64,000 nucleotides of DNA from Myxococcales bacterium (GTDB lineage Bacteria; Myxococcota_A; Polyangia; Polyangiales; Polyangiaceae). The stretch covers positions 96,956-160,955 of the forward strand of contig JAEUKE010000124.1 of NCBI GenBank assembly GCA_016794345.1, given 5' to 3'. The notes beneath the pieces are model-generated. The model saw nothing but the letters and a program-made list of their open reading frames with translations. It was not told the origin of the DNA and did no database searches. Position numbers and translations under genes: made by a program. Numbering within the stretch: the stretch's first letter is position 1; every line of letters begins with the position of its first letter. Shown here in pieces: positions 1 through 8,736 of this stretch.

Positions 1-483
1 ACGGACGTCACCGCCGAAGAGCTGGCGTCGCTCGCGCTTCGGAGGCACGCCTCGTCGCTCCTCACCACCGTGCTCGAGTCGGGCGCGCAGGTCGACTTCG
101 ACGGGGTGGAGGGGCTCTCGGCCGTCGACGCGGCACCGGGCGAGGTGCTGGTACGCCAGGGGGAAGCCGCGCACCACTTCTACGTGCTCGCTCAGGGCGA
201 GGTCGAGGTCCTTCATGAGACACCGGACGGGCGCCCCGTGAAGCTCGCGACGCTGCGCGCTCCGGACTGCTTCGGAGAGATCGGGCTGCTCGAGGGCCGC
301 CCGCGCACGGCCACGGTGCGCGCGGGCCAGGGGGGCGCGAGAGTGCTCGCGCTCGATCGCCACGCGTTCCATTCGTTGATCGCAGGCGCCGACGCGCGTA
401 CGGACCTCGCGTCGCTGGCGACCCAGCGACTGGCGAGCCAGGTGTCCCCCCGGCGGGCTTCGCCGCCGAGCGCGCCTCGCTGA
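1..483 (+). CDS. Cyclic nucleotide-binding domain protein (C-terminal part, cut by window start)
   Basis: The frame is open from base 1 with no stop, so the gene begins upstream; the GTG at 70 is only an internal possibility. The visible part is one cNMP-binding beta-barrel (cap family). It contains the Gly-rich turn PGEVLVRQGE, a FYVLAQGEVEV strand, and the phosphate-binding-cassette signature FGEIGLLEGRPRTATVRA with its Glu and Arg. The short tail after the barrel is Ala/Ser/Pro-rich. In myxobacteria such domains often end larger regulators or transporters, and that N-terminal part is not visible here. Whether cAMP, cGMP or nothing binds cannot be told from sequence. Confidence 0.8.
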   Translation, partial: TDVTAEELASLALRRHASSLLTTVLESGAQVDFDGVEGLSAVDAAPGEVLVRQGEAAHHFYVLAQGEVEVLHETPDGRPVKLATLRAPDCFGEIGLLEGRPRTATVRAGQGGARVLALDRHAFHSLIAGADARTDLASLATQRLASQVSPRRASPPSAPR

Positions 484-600
484 CCGCCGACACCTCGACG
501 CTTGGCAGGGGCTGCGCGCTGCAGGGCCAAGCGCCTCCGCGCGCGAGTCCCTCTCCCTGCCGCCGCAGCGACGCTTGCGATACGCTCGTGCCGACGCGCG

Positions 601-3330
601 ATGACGGACAAGACCTGGGCGACGCCGGCGAGCGTGCCGCACAACGTCGTTTCGCCCCGGACGAGGTTCGTCGGCCGAGACGCGGAGCTCTCCATCCTCG
701 ACGACGCGCTCGTCGAGTCACGCCTGGTGACCGTCGTCGGCGCGCCGGGCGTGGGCAAGACGCGGATCGCCAAGGAGCTGGCGCTGGCGCGGGCGGCCGA
801 CCGCGCGCCGCGCTTCCACGGCGGGGTGTGGTGGTGCGATCTCTCCGGCGCGAGCGACGCCGAGGACGCGCTCGCTCTGATCACCGCTGCGATCCCGGAG
901 CCCACGCGCGCGAGCGCGGCGACCTCGGGCGGACCCACCCTGCTCCTCGTGCTCGACAACTTCGAGACCGTGGTCGGAGACGCCGAGCGCGTCGTGTCCG
1001 AATGGCTCGAGCGCGCTCCTTCGTCTCGCCTCCTCGTGACGTCGCGCGAGCGGCTGCGGGTTGCGGGCGAGCGCGTCGTCGAGCTGTCTCCGCTCGCGTT
1101 GCCGGAAGAGACGAGCGACCCGAGCGCGAGCCCCGCCTACGCGTTGTTCGTGGACCGGGCGCACCTCGTCTCGGGGAGCGCCACGTTCGACGAGAAGCAA
1201 CGCCAGGCCATCGCGCTCGTCGTCCGCGCGCTCGATGGGTTGCCCCTCGCGATCGAGATCGCCGCCGCGCGCACGCGCCTCTTCGCGCCGACGCAGATCC
1301 TCCGCTCGCTCTCGCGGGAGGGCGAGCTGCTCGGCCCGGGCGCGAGCGTCGTCTCCCGGGGGACGCGCACGCTCGAGGAGACCTTCGCGTCGTCGTGGGA
1401 AGGCCTCACGCCGGAGGAGCGCGTCGCGCTCGCGCACTGCACGGTGTTCTCCGGTGGTTTCGACTGGGAGGCCGCGCGCGCGGTCATCCGTGTCGACGGC
1501 GACGGGACGCCCTCGACGCTCGACCTCCTGCAGAGCCTCCGGGACCGCTCGCTCGTCGCGACGCTCGAGCTCCCGTCGGGCGAGCTCCGGATGTCGCTGC
1601 TCACGACGGTGCGTGCCTTCGCTGCGTCGAAGCTCGACGCGAGCGTGCGGGTCGAGCTCGAGCGCGCCCACGCGCGCCACTTCCTGGCGCTGATCGGTGT
1701 CTCCCCCGAGGCCGACGCCAAGCGAGGGCGCGCGACCATCGCGCTCGAGCGCGAGAACCTGACGGTGCTCGTGTCACGCGCGGTGGCCGACTGTCGGCCG
1801 GCCGACGCGCTGCGCGCGGCCATCGCGCTCGCCGCCCTCGGCTCGTCGCTGTCGTATTCGTGGTCGCTCCGCTTGCTCGAGGAGGCCCTCGCCGTCGCGG
1901 AGGGCCGAGCCCCGCCCCGGCTCCTCGGCTGGGCCCGGGAGGCGCGCGGCTCGCTCCTCCGGTTCCTGGGTCAGACGCGGCCCAGCCTCGAGGAGCTCGA
2001 GCGCGCGCTCGAGCTCGCGCGACGCGAGGGCGACCGCGCGCTCGAGGCGCGGGCGCTGACGGGCCTCGGCAACGGCAAGGCCGTGCTCGCTGAATGGAGA
2101 GCCGCGCGCGAGCACCTCGAGGCCGCGCGCGAGCTTCACCGAGACGTGGGCGACCGCCTGTCGGAGGGCCGCGTGCAGACGATGATGGCCGCGGCGTCCT
2201 ACAACCAGGACAACCTCGAAGAGGCCGCGTCGGAGCTCGACGCCGCGCTGGCGCTCCAGCGCGCCGAGCGCGATCGGCCGTTCGAGGCCATGAGCGTGAC
2301 GAGCGCGGGGATCGTCGCGCTCGCGCGGGGCGAGCACACGCTCGCTCGCGCGCTGCTCGACGAGGCGGTCGCGCTCCATCACGATCTGGGCGACCGGCAT
2401 TGGGAAGCCGTCACGAGGGGCTATCGCGGCGCGCTCGAGCTCGATCTCGGCGAGCTCGAGGCCGCGCGCGGCGCGCTCGAGCCCGCCGTCGCCACGCTGG
2501 GGCAGCTCGGGGTTCACCGCGCCGAGGCCATCGCGCTCGGGCACCTGGGTCACACCGCCGCCCTCCAAGGCGCGCTCGACGAAGCGGCCGCCCACTATCG
2601 GGCGGCGCTCGGCTGGCATCGGCTGACGAGCCCGGACTACGAGGGGCTCATCCTCGTGGCGCAGGGCTGCGTCTTCGCGCTGCGAAGCGATATCGCCTCG
2701 GCGCTCGCGGCCTTCGAGCGCGCGGAGGAGGCGCTTCGGGCGTTTCATCGGCCGTCTTTCGTGGGGGCCATCCACCTCGGCCGTGCGCTCGCCGACGTGT
2801 CGCTCGCCGAGCAAGCGTTCGCCGCGGGCGACGCGCAGCGGACGGCCGAGCTCGAAGGCCGGGTCGCGCGGGCCGTGGCGAGCGCGGAGCGCGCGGGCGC
2901 GGCGCGCTCGGTCGACTCGCGCGCGCTCGCGCGCCTGCTCCTGCACGCGCGGGCACGACTGGCCGAGTCCAAGGCGAGCGCGGCTCGGCGCCAGAGCCCG
3001 GCCTCGCTCGTCGTCCACCCGGACGGTCGCTGGTTCCGGGCGCCGAACGCCGGCTCGGTCGTCGACCTGACGAAGCGGCCGTCGCTGCAGCGCATGCTCC
3101 GAGCGCTGGTGGAGCGACGGAGCGCGGGCCCGGGCGAGCTCACGGTCGCCGATCTTCTCGAGTGTGGCTGGCCGGGCGAGAAGGTCTTGCCGGAGGCGGG
3201 GCAGGAGCGGGTCTACACGGCCGTGTCGACCCTGCGACGGATGGGGCTCAAGTCCGTCATCGTCCGCCGCGAGCGCGGCTACGCGCTCGACCCCGAGGTG
3301 GACGTCGTGGCCTCGCTCCTCGAGCCCTGA
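601..3330 (+). CDS. AfsR/NB-ARC-type NTPase with TPR repeats and C-terminal winged helix
   Basis: A 909-aa predicted transcriptional regulator of the signal-transduction ATPase (STAND) type. The Walker A motif GAPGVGKT is at 47-54, Walker B LLLVLDN at 114-120 and the sensor LLVTSRERL near 144-152, and GLPLAIEIAA follows as in NB-ARC/AfsR proteins. About residues 380-780 are helical TPR-like repeats rich in A/L/E/R. The last 90 residues resemble an OmpR/AfsR winged helix (LTVADLLECGWPGE from about 847, then TLRRMG and RRERGYALDP). The winged helix is at the C-terminus, whereas in AfsR/SARP proteins it is N-terminal. The start is the ATG at 601. A TTG at 502 would add an Arg/Ala-rich extension and is unlikely. 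A TACGCT hexamer lies 14 bases upstream. Confidence 0.8.
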   Translation: MTDKTWATPASVPHNVVSPRTRFVGRDAELSILDDALVESRLVTVVGAPGVGKTRIAKELALARAADRAPRFHGGVWWCDLSGASDAEDALALITAAIPEPTRASAATSGGPTLLLVLDNFETVVGDAERVVSEWLERAPSSRLLVTSRERLRVAGERVVELSPLALPEETSDPSASPAYALFVDRAHLVSGSATFDEKQRQAIALVVRALDGLPLAIEIAAARTRLFAPTQILRSLSREGELLGPGASVVSRGTRTLEETFASSWEGLTPEERVALAHCTVFSGGFDWEAARAVIRVDGDGTPSTLDLLQSLRDRSLVATLELPSGELRMSLLTTVRAFAASKLDASVRVELERAHARHFLALIGVSPEADAKRGRATIALERENLTVLVSRAVADCRPADALRAAIALAALGSSLSYSWSLRLLEEALAVAEGRAPPRLLGWAREARGSLLRFLGQTRPSLEELERALELARREGDRALEARALTGLGNGKAVLAEWRAAREHLEAARELHRDVGDRLSEGRVQTMMAAASYNQDNLEEAASELDAALALQRAERDRPFEAMSVTSAGIVALARGEHTLARALLDEAVALHHDLGDRHWEAVTRGYRGALELDLGELEAARGALEPAVATLGQLGVHRAEAIALGHLGHTAALQGALDEAAAHYRAALGWHRLTSPDYEGLILVAQGCVFALRSDIASALAAFERAEEALRAFHRPSFVGAIHLGRALADVSLAEQAFAAGDAQRTAELEGRVARAVASAERAGAARSVDSRALARLLLHARARLAESKASAARRQSPASLVVHPDGRWFRAPNAGSVVDLTKRPSLQRMLRALVERRSAGPGELTVADLLECGWPGEKVLPEAGQERVYTAVSTLRRMGLKSVIVRRERGYALDPEVDVVASLLEP

Positions 3331-3333
3331 GCC

Positions 3334-3347
3334 GCCCGCGCGCGGGC
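3334..3347. terminator. GC palindrome between convergent genes
   Basis: This is a perfect 14-base palindrome (GCCCGCG/CGCGGGC) just after the stop of the regulator gene and 12 bases before the stop of the convergent lipoprotein gene. It could form a short hairpin and act as a two-way terminator. There is no T-tract, so the call is weak. Confidence 0.25.
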
Positions 3348-3358
3348 AGCCCTCGTGG

Positions 3359-5362
3359 TCAAGGCTCGCACTCTTCCAGCGCGGCCTGGAACAAGCCCTC
3401 GCCGAGCGTCCCGGCGAAGAGGGTGTCCCCGAGCGCGGCGAGGCTCAGCGGGCGAGCGCGCAGCCCCACGTCGCGGAACGTGGCGCCTCCGTCCTCCGAC
3501 ACGTAGAGGCCGGGCCCCTGCGCGGAGTCGACCCCGACGTAGAGCGCGCCGCCGTCGGACGCGAGCGTGTCGACCGTCGCGTCGTCAGGGAGGCCGGCGG
3601 CCGGCGCCGCGGCCCAGGAGTAGGCCACCTCGTCCCACGCGAAGATCTCGCGGGGCGCCACGGAGGAGCTCGCGAAGAGGCCCGCGGGGGTCTGGTGGAG
3701 AGCGTCGACGTGGCTCATGGAGAGGCCCTCGGTCGCGGGCTGCCAGACCTCCTCGCCGTCCCTCCGGCGTAGCAGCGAGCCATCTGCCATGAGAATGACA
3801 AGCGTGTCATGGGCTGACGCCAGCGCGCGCACGCCGATGTACGCCTGCGCGCCGCCCTCTCCCAGGGACGTGGGGAGGCCGGCGCTCGCGCTCTGCCAGG
3901 TGAGGCCGCCGTCGCCCGATCGGAACACGCCGCTGCCGAGCTCGACGTCGCCGCTCGAGCCCGCCTGCCAGTCGAAGCTCGAGCCGAGGTAGACAAACCC
4001 GTCATGTGTGGTGATCGCGTCGAAGCGGTCGGCGGGGGCCTGGGCGGGGAGGGTGACGTTCTCGAAGACCGCGCCGCCGTCGACCGAGGAGACGAGGTAG
4101 GAGCTGCCGTATCCGCGCTCCCAGGGCAGGTTCGAGCCGAGGAGCAGGTAGAGCCTGCGGCCGTCGTCGGCCGCGCCGCGGGCGACGTTGCCGCTCGTTT
4201 CCACCGGCTGCCAGAGCGCGCCGCTGGTCGCGTGCCCGCGGCGGTCCGCCGTCGAGGCGAGGAGAAACGATCCCGCGCGGACGAGCGACACGATCGAGGC
4301 GTCGTGGATCGGCAGGGGCGGCGAAAACGTCGCGCCGCCGTCGTCGCTGGTCCGCACCGTCGGTGTGCTGACGACGACGGTGTCGCCGCTCGTGGCCACG
4401 TCGGGCACGCCGTCGGCCGAGGGTGAGGGGACGACGAGCGAAAACGAGCCGCCTCCGTCGCTCGACCGGACGATCCCGGCGGTGGTCGTCGCGACGAAGC
4501 CACTGGTCGTCGCCGCGACCCGGCTCGCCGGGCCGAAGGCGGCGAGATCGCCCATCGGGACGGAGAACGTCGCGCCCGCATCGGTGGACGTCCGGAGGTC
4601 GCCGAAGATCGTGATCGCGACGCTGGCCTCGCCCGCGATCACGAGATCGCGGTAGCCCCACGGCTCGAGCCCGAGGACGGGGGAGAAGGCGGAGGCAGCC
4701 TGCGAGCGGAATACCGCGACGCCGGTGTCCGCGAGCATGGTCGTCCCGTCGCTCGCGGCGAGCAGGACAGGATCGAGCTCCCCCGCCGCGATTGGATCGA
4801 ACGAGGCCGAGCCCTCGTTCCATCGCCTGATCTCGCCGGAGAAGTCGGTGATGACGGCGCTGCTTGCCGAGGTGCGGAGCTCCCGCACCGGGGAGGGCGT
4901 CGCGACGAGAGAGAACGTGGCTCCCTCGTCGGCGCTCGTCTCGAGGCCCTCGTCGGACAAGACGAAGAGCCGCGTGCTCGTCGCGCCGACCTTCCGGAAG
5001 GCCCCGCTTTTCGTCCTGCGCACGACCACCGGCTCCGCGGCGCTCGGGTCGCCGTCGTCGTGGGGGGCGCGCAAGAGGACCCGATCCGAGAGGACGAAGG
5101 CGGAGGCGGCGGTCGCCGCGACGCGCCGGTGCGTGAGCTCGGACACGCCTTCCACGATCTCGAAGCCCTCGGCCGAGGGGAGCCTCACGCACGCCTCGGG
5201 CATTCGTGGATTCGGCAAGGCAGGCCGCCGTGGTGACGGCGAAGCGGGCGGCGAAGGGTCCTCGCCCGGGCGGTCCGCGCTCGAGGTGGTGCACGCCGAG
5301 AGGGCGAGAGCGAGGGCCAACCACGCCCGGGATGCACCACGACTGCGCACGGTTCCCATCAT
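3359..5362 (-). CDS. Asp-box (BNR) repeat propeller lipoprotein, copy A
   Basis: A secreted lipoprotein of 667 aa. The hydrophobic n/h-region ends in LALSAC, giving a lipidated Cys, followed by a Pro/Ser-rich linker. The rest is a beta-propeller with seven Asp-box motifs (S-x-D-x-G-x-[TS]-[FW]), for example STDAGATF, SDDGGATF, SGDGGLTW and SEDGGATF. Asp-boxes mark sialidase/VPS10/WD40-like propellers but give no substrate. No sialidase catalytic Arg/Glu set is evident, so the enzyme name should not be used. The start is the second of two possible regions: ATG-ATG at 5362 has a GGAGGG about 6 bases upstream, while the frame extends open to 5431 without a signal peptide. It is the downstream paralogue of the gene at 5428-7452, sharing a C-terminal GLFQ-A-L pattern. 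Confidence 0.8.
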   Translation of the reverse strand: MMGTVRSRGASRAWLALALALSACTTSSADRPGEDPSPPASPSPRRPALPNPRMPEACVRLPSAEGFEIVEGVSELTHRRVAATAASAFVLSDRVLLRAPHDDGDPSAAEPVVVRRTKSGAFRKVGATSTRLFVLSDEGLETSADEGATFSLVATPSPVRELRTSASSAVITDFSGEIRRWNEGSASFDPIAAGELDPVLLAASDGTTMLADTGVAVFRSQAASAFSPVLGLEPWGYRDLVIAGEASVAITIFGDLRTSTDAGATFSVPMGDLAAFGPASRVAATTSGFVATTTAGIVRSSDGGGSFSLVVPSPSADGVPDVATSGDTVVVSTPTVRTSDDGGATFSPPLPIHDASIVSLVRAGSFLLASTADRRGHATSGALWQPVETSGNVARGAADDGRRLYLLLGSNLPWERGYGSSYLVSSVDGGAVFENVTLPAQAPADRFDAITTHDGFVYLGSSFDWQAGSSGDVELGSGVFRSGDGGLTWQSASAGLPTSLGEGGAQAYIGVRALASAHDTLVILMADGSLLRRRDGEEVWQPATEGLSMSHVDALHQTPAGLFASSSVAPREIFAWDEVAYSWAAAPAAGLPDDATVDTLASDGGALYVGVDSAQGPGLYVSEDGGATFRDVGLRARPLSLAALGDTLFAGTLGEGLFQAALEECEP

Positions 5363-5385
5363 GACCGACCCTCCGCCGGGATCGC

Positions 5386-5403
5386 ACCTGAAACGCACCT
5401 GAA
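5386..5403 (-). promoter_or_regulatory. Tandem 11-bp-period box upstream of propeller copy A
   Basis: Read on the minus strand this is TTCAGGT-4 nt-TTCAGGT, two identical heptamers with start-to-start spacing of 11 bp, lying 24-41 bases before the ATG at 5362. Tandem heptamers with 11-bp spacing are the usual format of PhoB/OmpR-family response-regulator boxes. The same arrangement precedes the paralogue (7486-7503). The assignment to a regulator family is inference. Confidence 0.55.
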
Positions 5404-5427
5404 TCCTCCCCGCAGCAAGCCCGGGGC

Positions 5428-7452
5428 TCACTCGCAGGGGCCCAGCGCCAGCTGGAAGAGCCCGTCCCCATCGGTTCCGGCGAGAAGGCCGTCGTGGTGG
5501 ACGAGGAGCGAGACGGCGCCGTGTCCGAGCCCCGCATCGGTCCAGGTCTTGCCGGCGTCCGCGCTGAAGAAGACCCCGCCGCTCGCGTCCTCGCCTCGGG
5601 TGAGCGCCGCGAAGACGTAGCCACCATGGGAGACGAGCTTTGCGACCGGCGCTTCCGGCAAAGAGGCAGGTGTCTCGGCCGTCCAGGACCCGGCGCCTTC
5701 GTCCCAGCGGAGGAGGGTCCGCGAAAGGAGGCGCGAGCTCGCGAGCAACGTCCCGCCCGCGTCGGTGAAGGAGTCCACCGGCGCGGCGCCGAGATCGTCG
5801 AGGCCTGCGTCGGCGCGCTCCCAGCTCTGGCCGCCGTCGCGCGAGCGGACGACCTTGCCGTCGGCGAGCCCGCCGAAGATCTCGTCGCCGAAGCTCGCGA
5901 GCTCCACGAACGCCGGGTAGGTGTTCTTGTACGTCGAAGGGTTCTTCCCCGTCGGCTCGAGGCCCTCGTTCGCGAGGCTCCAGGTAGCGCCCTTGTCCGT
6001 CGACCGGTAGACGCCGGGCCCGTCGATCACGCTGGGCGCGTTGCCGCCGAGCAACGAGGACTCGGCGCCGAGGAGGAGCACGCCGTCATGCGTGTGGATC
6101 TCGCCGAACGAGACCACGTAGGTCTGCTGCGGCGGCGTCACGGGCTCGAAGCTCGTCGCGCCGTCGTCGAGGCGCAGGAGCGAGCCGTCGGCGAAGTAGC
6201 CGATCGTGCCGGGCGGAGTCGAACGCATGAGCAGGAAGTGACTCGCGCCGTCGGTCGCGAAGTCGGTCATCGCGAAGCCCGAGCTCGGGATCTCCGTGTA
6301 GCTCGCGGCGTCCTCCGACGCGTGGAGCTTCATGTCCATCGTCGAGGCCAGCACGTAGGAGCCCGACGAGGCCAGGGCAAACGGGGTCGCGTCGATGAGC
6401 TTCGGGGCCTTGCTCCAGGAGTCGCCGAGGTCCGCGGAGCGGTAGAGGTCTGCGCCGGCCAGGTACACCCTTCCGCCACCAGCCGCGAGCCGCGCTTGCT
6501 CGAAGAACAGGCTCCCGAACGATGCGGGGATCTCGACCTCCAAGGCCGCGGTCGCGAGCGCGTCGCTCGAGCGGACCACGCCCTTCGTGGTCATGAACAG
6601 GATCTGGGACTCGTGGATCATCAGGTCGCCGATCCCGCCGAGCTGGTCCTTGTCGAACGCGACCGGCGCCCACGTGGCCCCTGCGTCGAGGGAGCGATAG
6701 ACCTCGCTCTGGTCGGTGACCGCGACGGCCAGCTGTCCCTCGATGGCGAAGCGCGACACGAGGACATTGGCGAGATCCGCGATCTCCTCCCAGGTCTGCC
6801 CGTCCACCGTGCGAAACGAAGCGCCGTAGGGGGAGCCGAGCGAGGTCTCGCCGTCCGACGCGAGGACGAACACGAAGTTGTCGTTCGGGAGCGCGACGAA
6901 GGCGCCGCTCTCGGCCGTCCACAGGTAGTTGTCGGCGAGGACTGCGTCGTCCGAGGCGCGCAAGGACTGAGCGGACACGCCCTCGAGCGCCTCGACGATG
7001 GTCCAGGTCGAGCCGTCGTCTTGGCTCTGGTAGGTCCGGGGGCCGATCTCGCTCTGGTAGCCGAGCGCGAAGAGGGCGCCGCCGCTGCCGGCGAGCGCTC
7101 GCAGGAAGAAGCCTGCCGGCAAGGTCTCGAGGCGGCTGAACGTGTCGCCCCCGTCGGTCGAGACGCGCACGCCGCGCGAGCCGTAGAGGAACGTGGCCGT
7201 GTCTGTTGCGGCCACCAGCGGGGAGCCGGCCTCGTCGAGGTCGGTGATCGACCACGAAGCGCCCTGGCCCGGCGTCGCGATCCCGCAGGCCTGGGGCGTC
7301 GGCTCGGGGTTGGTGGAGGGGTTCGAGGGCTGCGACGGGGTTTCGGGGGTCGGGTCATCGTCGCCCGGGCCGCTCGTGGTGGGGGTCGTGCAGCCGGCGA
7401 GGAGGGCGGAGAGGACCGAGACGATCGAAAACGGGCGCGTGAAGTTCTTCAT
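5428..7452 (-). CDS. Asp-box (BNR) repeat propeller lipoprotein, copy B
   Basis: A 674-aa lipoprotein with signal peptide MKNFTRPFSIVSVLSALLAGC and lipobox LAGC, then a Thr/Pro/Ser linker to about residue 55. Seven Asp-box motifs follow (STDGGDTF, SQDDGSTW, SLDAGATW, SADLGDSW, STDKGATW, SRDGGQSW, SADAGKTW), predicting a seven-bladed or longer propeller on the cell surface. It ends in GLFQLALGPCE, closely matching the end of copy A, so the two genes are tandem duplicates. Copy A follows after 65 bases. Copy A has its own upstream repeat, so it probably also has its own promoter. Function is unknown; adhesion or binding of extracellular polymer is a guess. Confidence 0.82.
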   Translation of the reverse strand: MKNFTRPFSIVSVLSALLAGCTTPTTSGPGDDDPTPETPSQPSNPSTNPEPTPQACGIATPGQGASWSITDLDEAGSPLVAATDTATFLYGSRGVRVSTDGGDTFSRLETLPAGFFLRALAGSGGALFALGYQSEIGPRTYQSQDDGSTWTIVEALEGVSAQSLRASDDAVLADNYLWTAESGAFVALPNDNFVFVLASDGETSLGSPYGASFRTVDGQTWEEIADLANVLVSRFAIEGQLAVAVTDQSEVYRSLDAGATWAPVAFDKDQLGGIGDLMIHESQILFMTTKGVVRSSDALATAALEVEIPASFGSLFFEQARLAAGGGRVYLAGADLYRSADLGDSWSKAPKLIDATPFALASSGSYVLASTMDMKLHASEDAASYTEIPSSGFAMTDFATDGASHFLLMRSTPPGTIGYFADGSLLRLDDGATSFEPVTPPQQTYVVSFGEIHTHDGVLLLGAESSLLGGNAPSVIDGPGVYRSTDKGATWSLANEGLEPTGKNPSTYKNTYPAFVELASFGDEIFGGLADGKVVRSRDGGQSWERADAGLDDLGAAPVDSFTDAGGTLLASSRLLSRTLLRWDEGAGSWTAETPASLPEAPVAKLVSHGGYVFAALTRGEDASGGVFFSADAGKTWTDAGLGHGAVSLLVHHDGLLAGTDGDGLFQLALGPCE

Positions 7453-7485
7453 GCACCAGGATCTAAGCCTCGGCCCGACCTCCGG

Positions 7486-7503
7486 ACCTGAAACGGACCT
7501 GAA
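7486..7503 (-). promoter_or_regulatory. Tandem 11-bp-period box upstream of propeller copy B
   Basis: On the minus strand this is TTCAGGT-4 nt-TTCAGGT, the same arrangement as at 5386-5403, located 34-51 bases before the ATG at 7452. One extra half-site in inverted orientation lies next to it: CCTGAA at 7498-7503 and TTCAGG at 7511-7516 form an inverted pair. This suggests a second binding mode or an overlapping hairpin. Confidence 0.6.
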
Positions 7504-7539
7504 AGCTCGCTTCAGGGGATTGTCAGGCCCTCGGGGCGT

Positions 7540-8733
7540 TCAGGCTGGGCCGTCCTTCAGGAGCGCGCGGGCGATGACGAGCCGCTGGATCTCGGTCGTG
7601 CCCTCGTAGATCCGCAGGGGGCGAATGTCCCGGTAGAGCGCCTCGACCTCGCTCCCGAGGAGAACGCCGCTGCCCCCGTGGAGCTGGACGGCCTTGTCGA
7701 TCACCCGCTGCGCGGCCTCGGTCGCGAACATCTTCGCCATGGCGGCCTCCGCCGTGACACGGCCGCCGGGGGTGGTGTCGCGGAGGTAAGCCGCCCGAGC
7801 GACGAGCAACCGCCCCGCCTCGAGGTCGGTCGCCATGTCGGCCAGGTACGCCTGCACCTGCTGCTGCTCGGCGAGCGGCGCGCCGAACTGGCGACGAGCC
7901 TTCACGTGTGCGATCGCGAGCACGAGGGCCCGCGCCGCCATCCCGTTGGCCGCCGCGCCGACCGAGATGCGGAACGCGTCGAGCGTCTCCAAGGCGATGC
8001 TGAAGCCCTTGCCGATCTCGCCGACCCGGGCATCGTCAGGTACCCGGCACCCGGAGAACCGCAGGCGGCCCAGGGGGTGCGGGCTCGAGAGCGGCATCGC
8101 TTCCGCGGTGATGCCCGGCGCGTCCGCCGGGACGAGGAACGCGGTGATGCCCTTTCGCCCTGCGGCCGGGTCTGCGTTGGCGAACACGACGTAGTGCTCG
8201 GCGATTCCTACGTTCGAGATGAGGTGCTTCTCGCCGTCGAGCACCCAGCCGTCCCCGTCGCGCCGCGCGACTGTCTTCAGGCCGCCGACGTCGCTGCCTG
8301 CCTCGGGCTCGGTGAGCGCGAACGCGCCGATGGAGCGGCCGCTCACCACGAGGGGCAAGAGCCTCGCACGCTGGGCGTCGGTGCCGAAGGCCGAGACCGG
8401 CCAGCTGCCGAGGCCCTGCACGGCGAAGATGGAGTCGGCCATCGGGCTCACCTGCGCCAGGGCTTCGCGCACGAGCAAGAGCGAGCGCACGTCGACGTAG
8501 CGCTCGTCGTCCGGGCGACCGACCGCGGCCCCGCCGTGTCTCTCCGGGACCAGATACGCGTAGAGGCCGAGCGTCCCGTCGCCCCGCGCGCCCATCTCGC
8601 GGGCGGCGGTCAGCGCGTCGTGGCCCAGGCCGCGGGCCGCGTTTGGCAGCGCTTCGGCCAGCCGCGCGCGGAGCGCGCGGTGGCCGTCGCCGAAGAAGGG
8701 CCCCAGCTTGTCGCTCGAGAGAGAGAGCAACAT
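7540..8733 (-). CDS. Acyl-CoA dehydrogenase
   Basis: A 397-aa FAD-dependent acyl-CoA dehydrogenase, close to the usual 380-400 aa. N-terminal helices are followed by the FAD/substrate signature [15 protein letters not shown], a middle beta domain, and a C-terminal helical domain containing ARRQFG and LHGGSG. The motif YEGTTEIQR at 376-384 carries the catalytic-base Glu at the position used by short/medium-chain enzymes. It should introduce the alpha-beta double bond into an acyl-CoA and pass electrons to ETF. It starts 3 bases after the stop of the crotonase gene, so the two form an operon for consecutive beta-oxidation-like steps. Chain-length or branched-chain preference cannot be read here. 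Confidence 0.93.
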   Translation of the reverse strand: MLLSLSSDKLGPFFGDGHRALRARLAEALPNAARGLGHDALTAAREMGARGDGTLGLYAYLVPERHGGAAVGRPDDERYVDVRSLLLVREALAQVSPMADSIFAVQGLGSWPVSAFGTDAQRARLLPLVVSGRSIGAFALTEPEAGSDVGGLKTVARRDGDGWVLDGEKHLISNVGIAEHYVVFANADPAAGRKGITAFLVPADAPGITAEAMPLSSPHPLGRLRFSGCRVPDDARVGEIGKGFSIALETLDAFRISVGAAANGMAARALVLAIAHVKARRQFGAPLAEQQQVQAYLADMATDLEAGRLLVARAAYLRDTTPGGRVTAEAAMAKMFATEAAQRVIDKAVQLHGGSGVLLGSEVEALYRDIRPLRIYEGTTEIQRLVIARALLKDGPA

Positions 8734-8736
8734 CGG

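Noticed and set aside
3359..7452. Calling the Asp-box proteins sialidases
   Set aside because: Asp-boxes occur in many propellers. The Arg triad, Glu and Tyr of sialidases are not evident.
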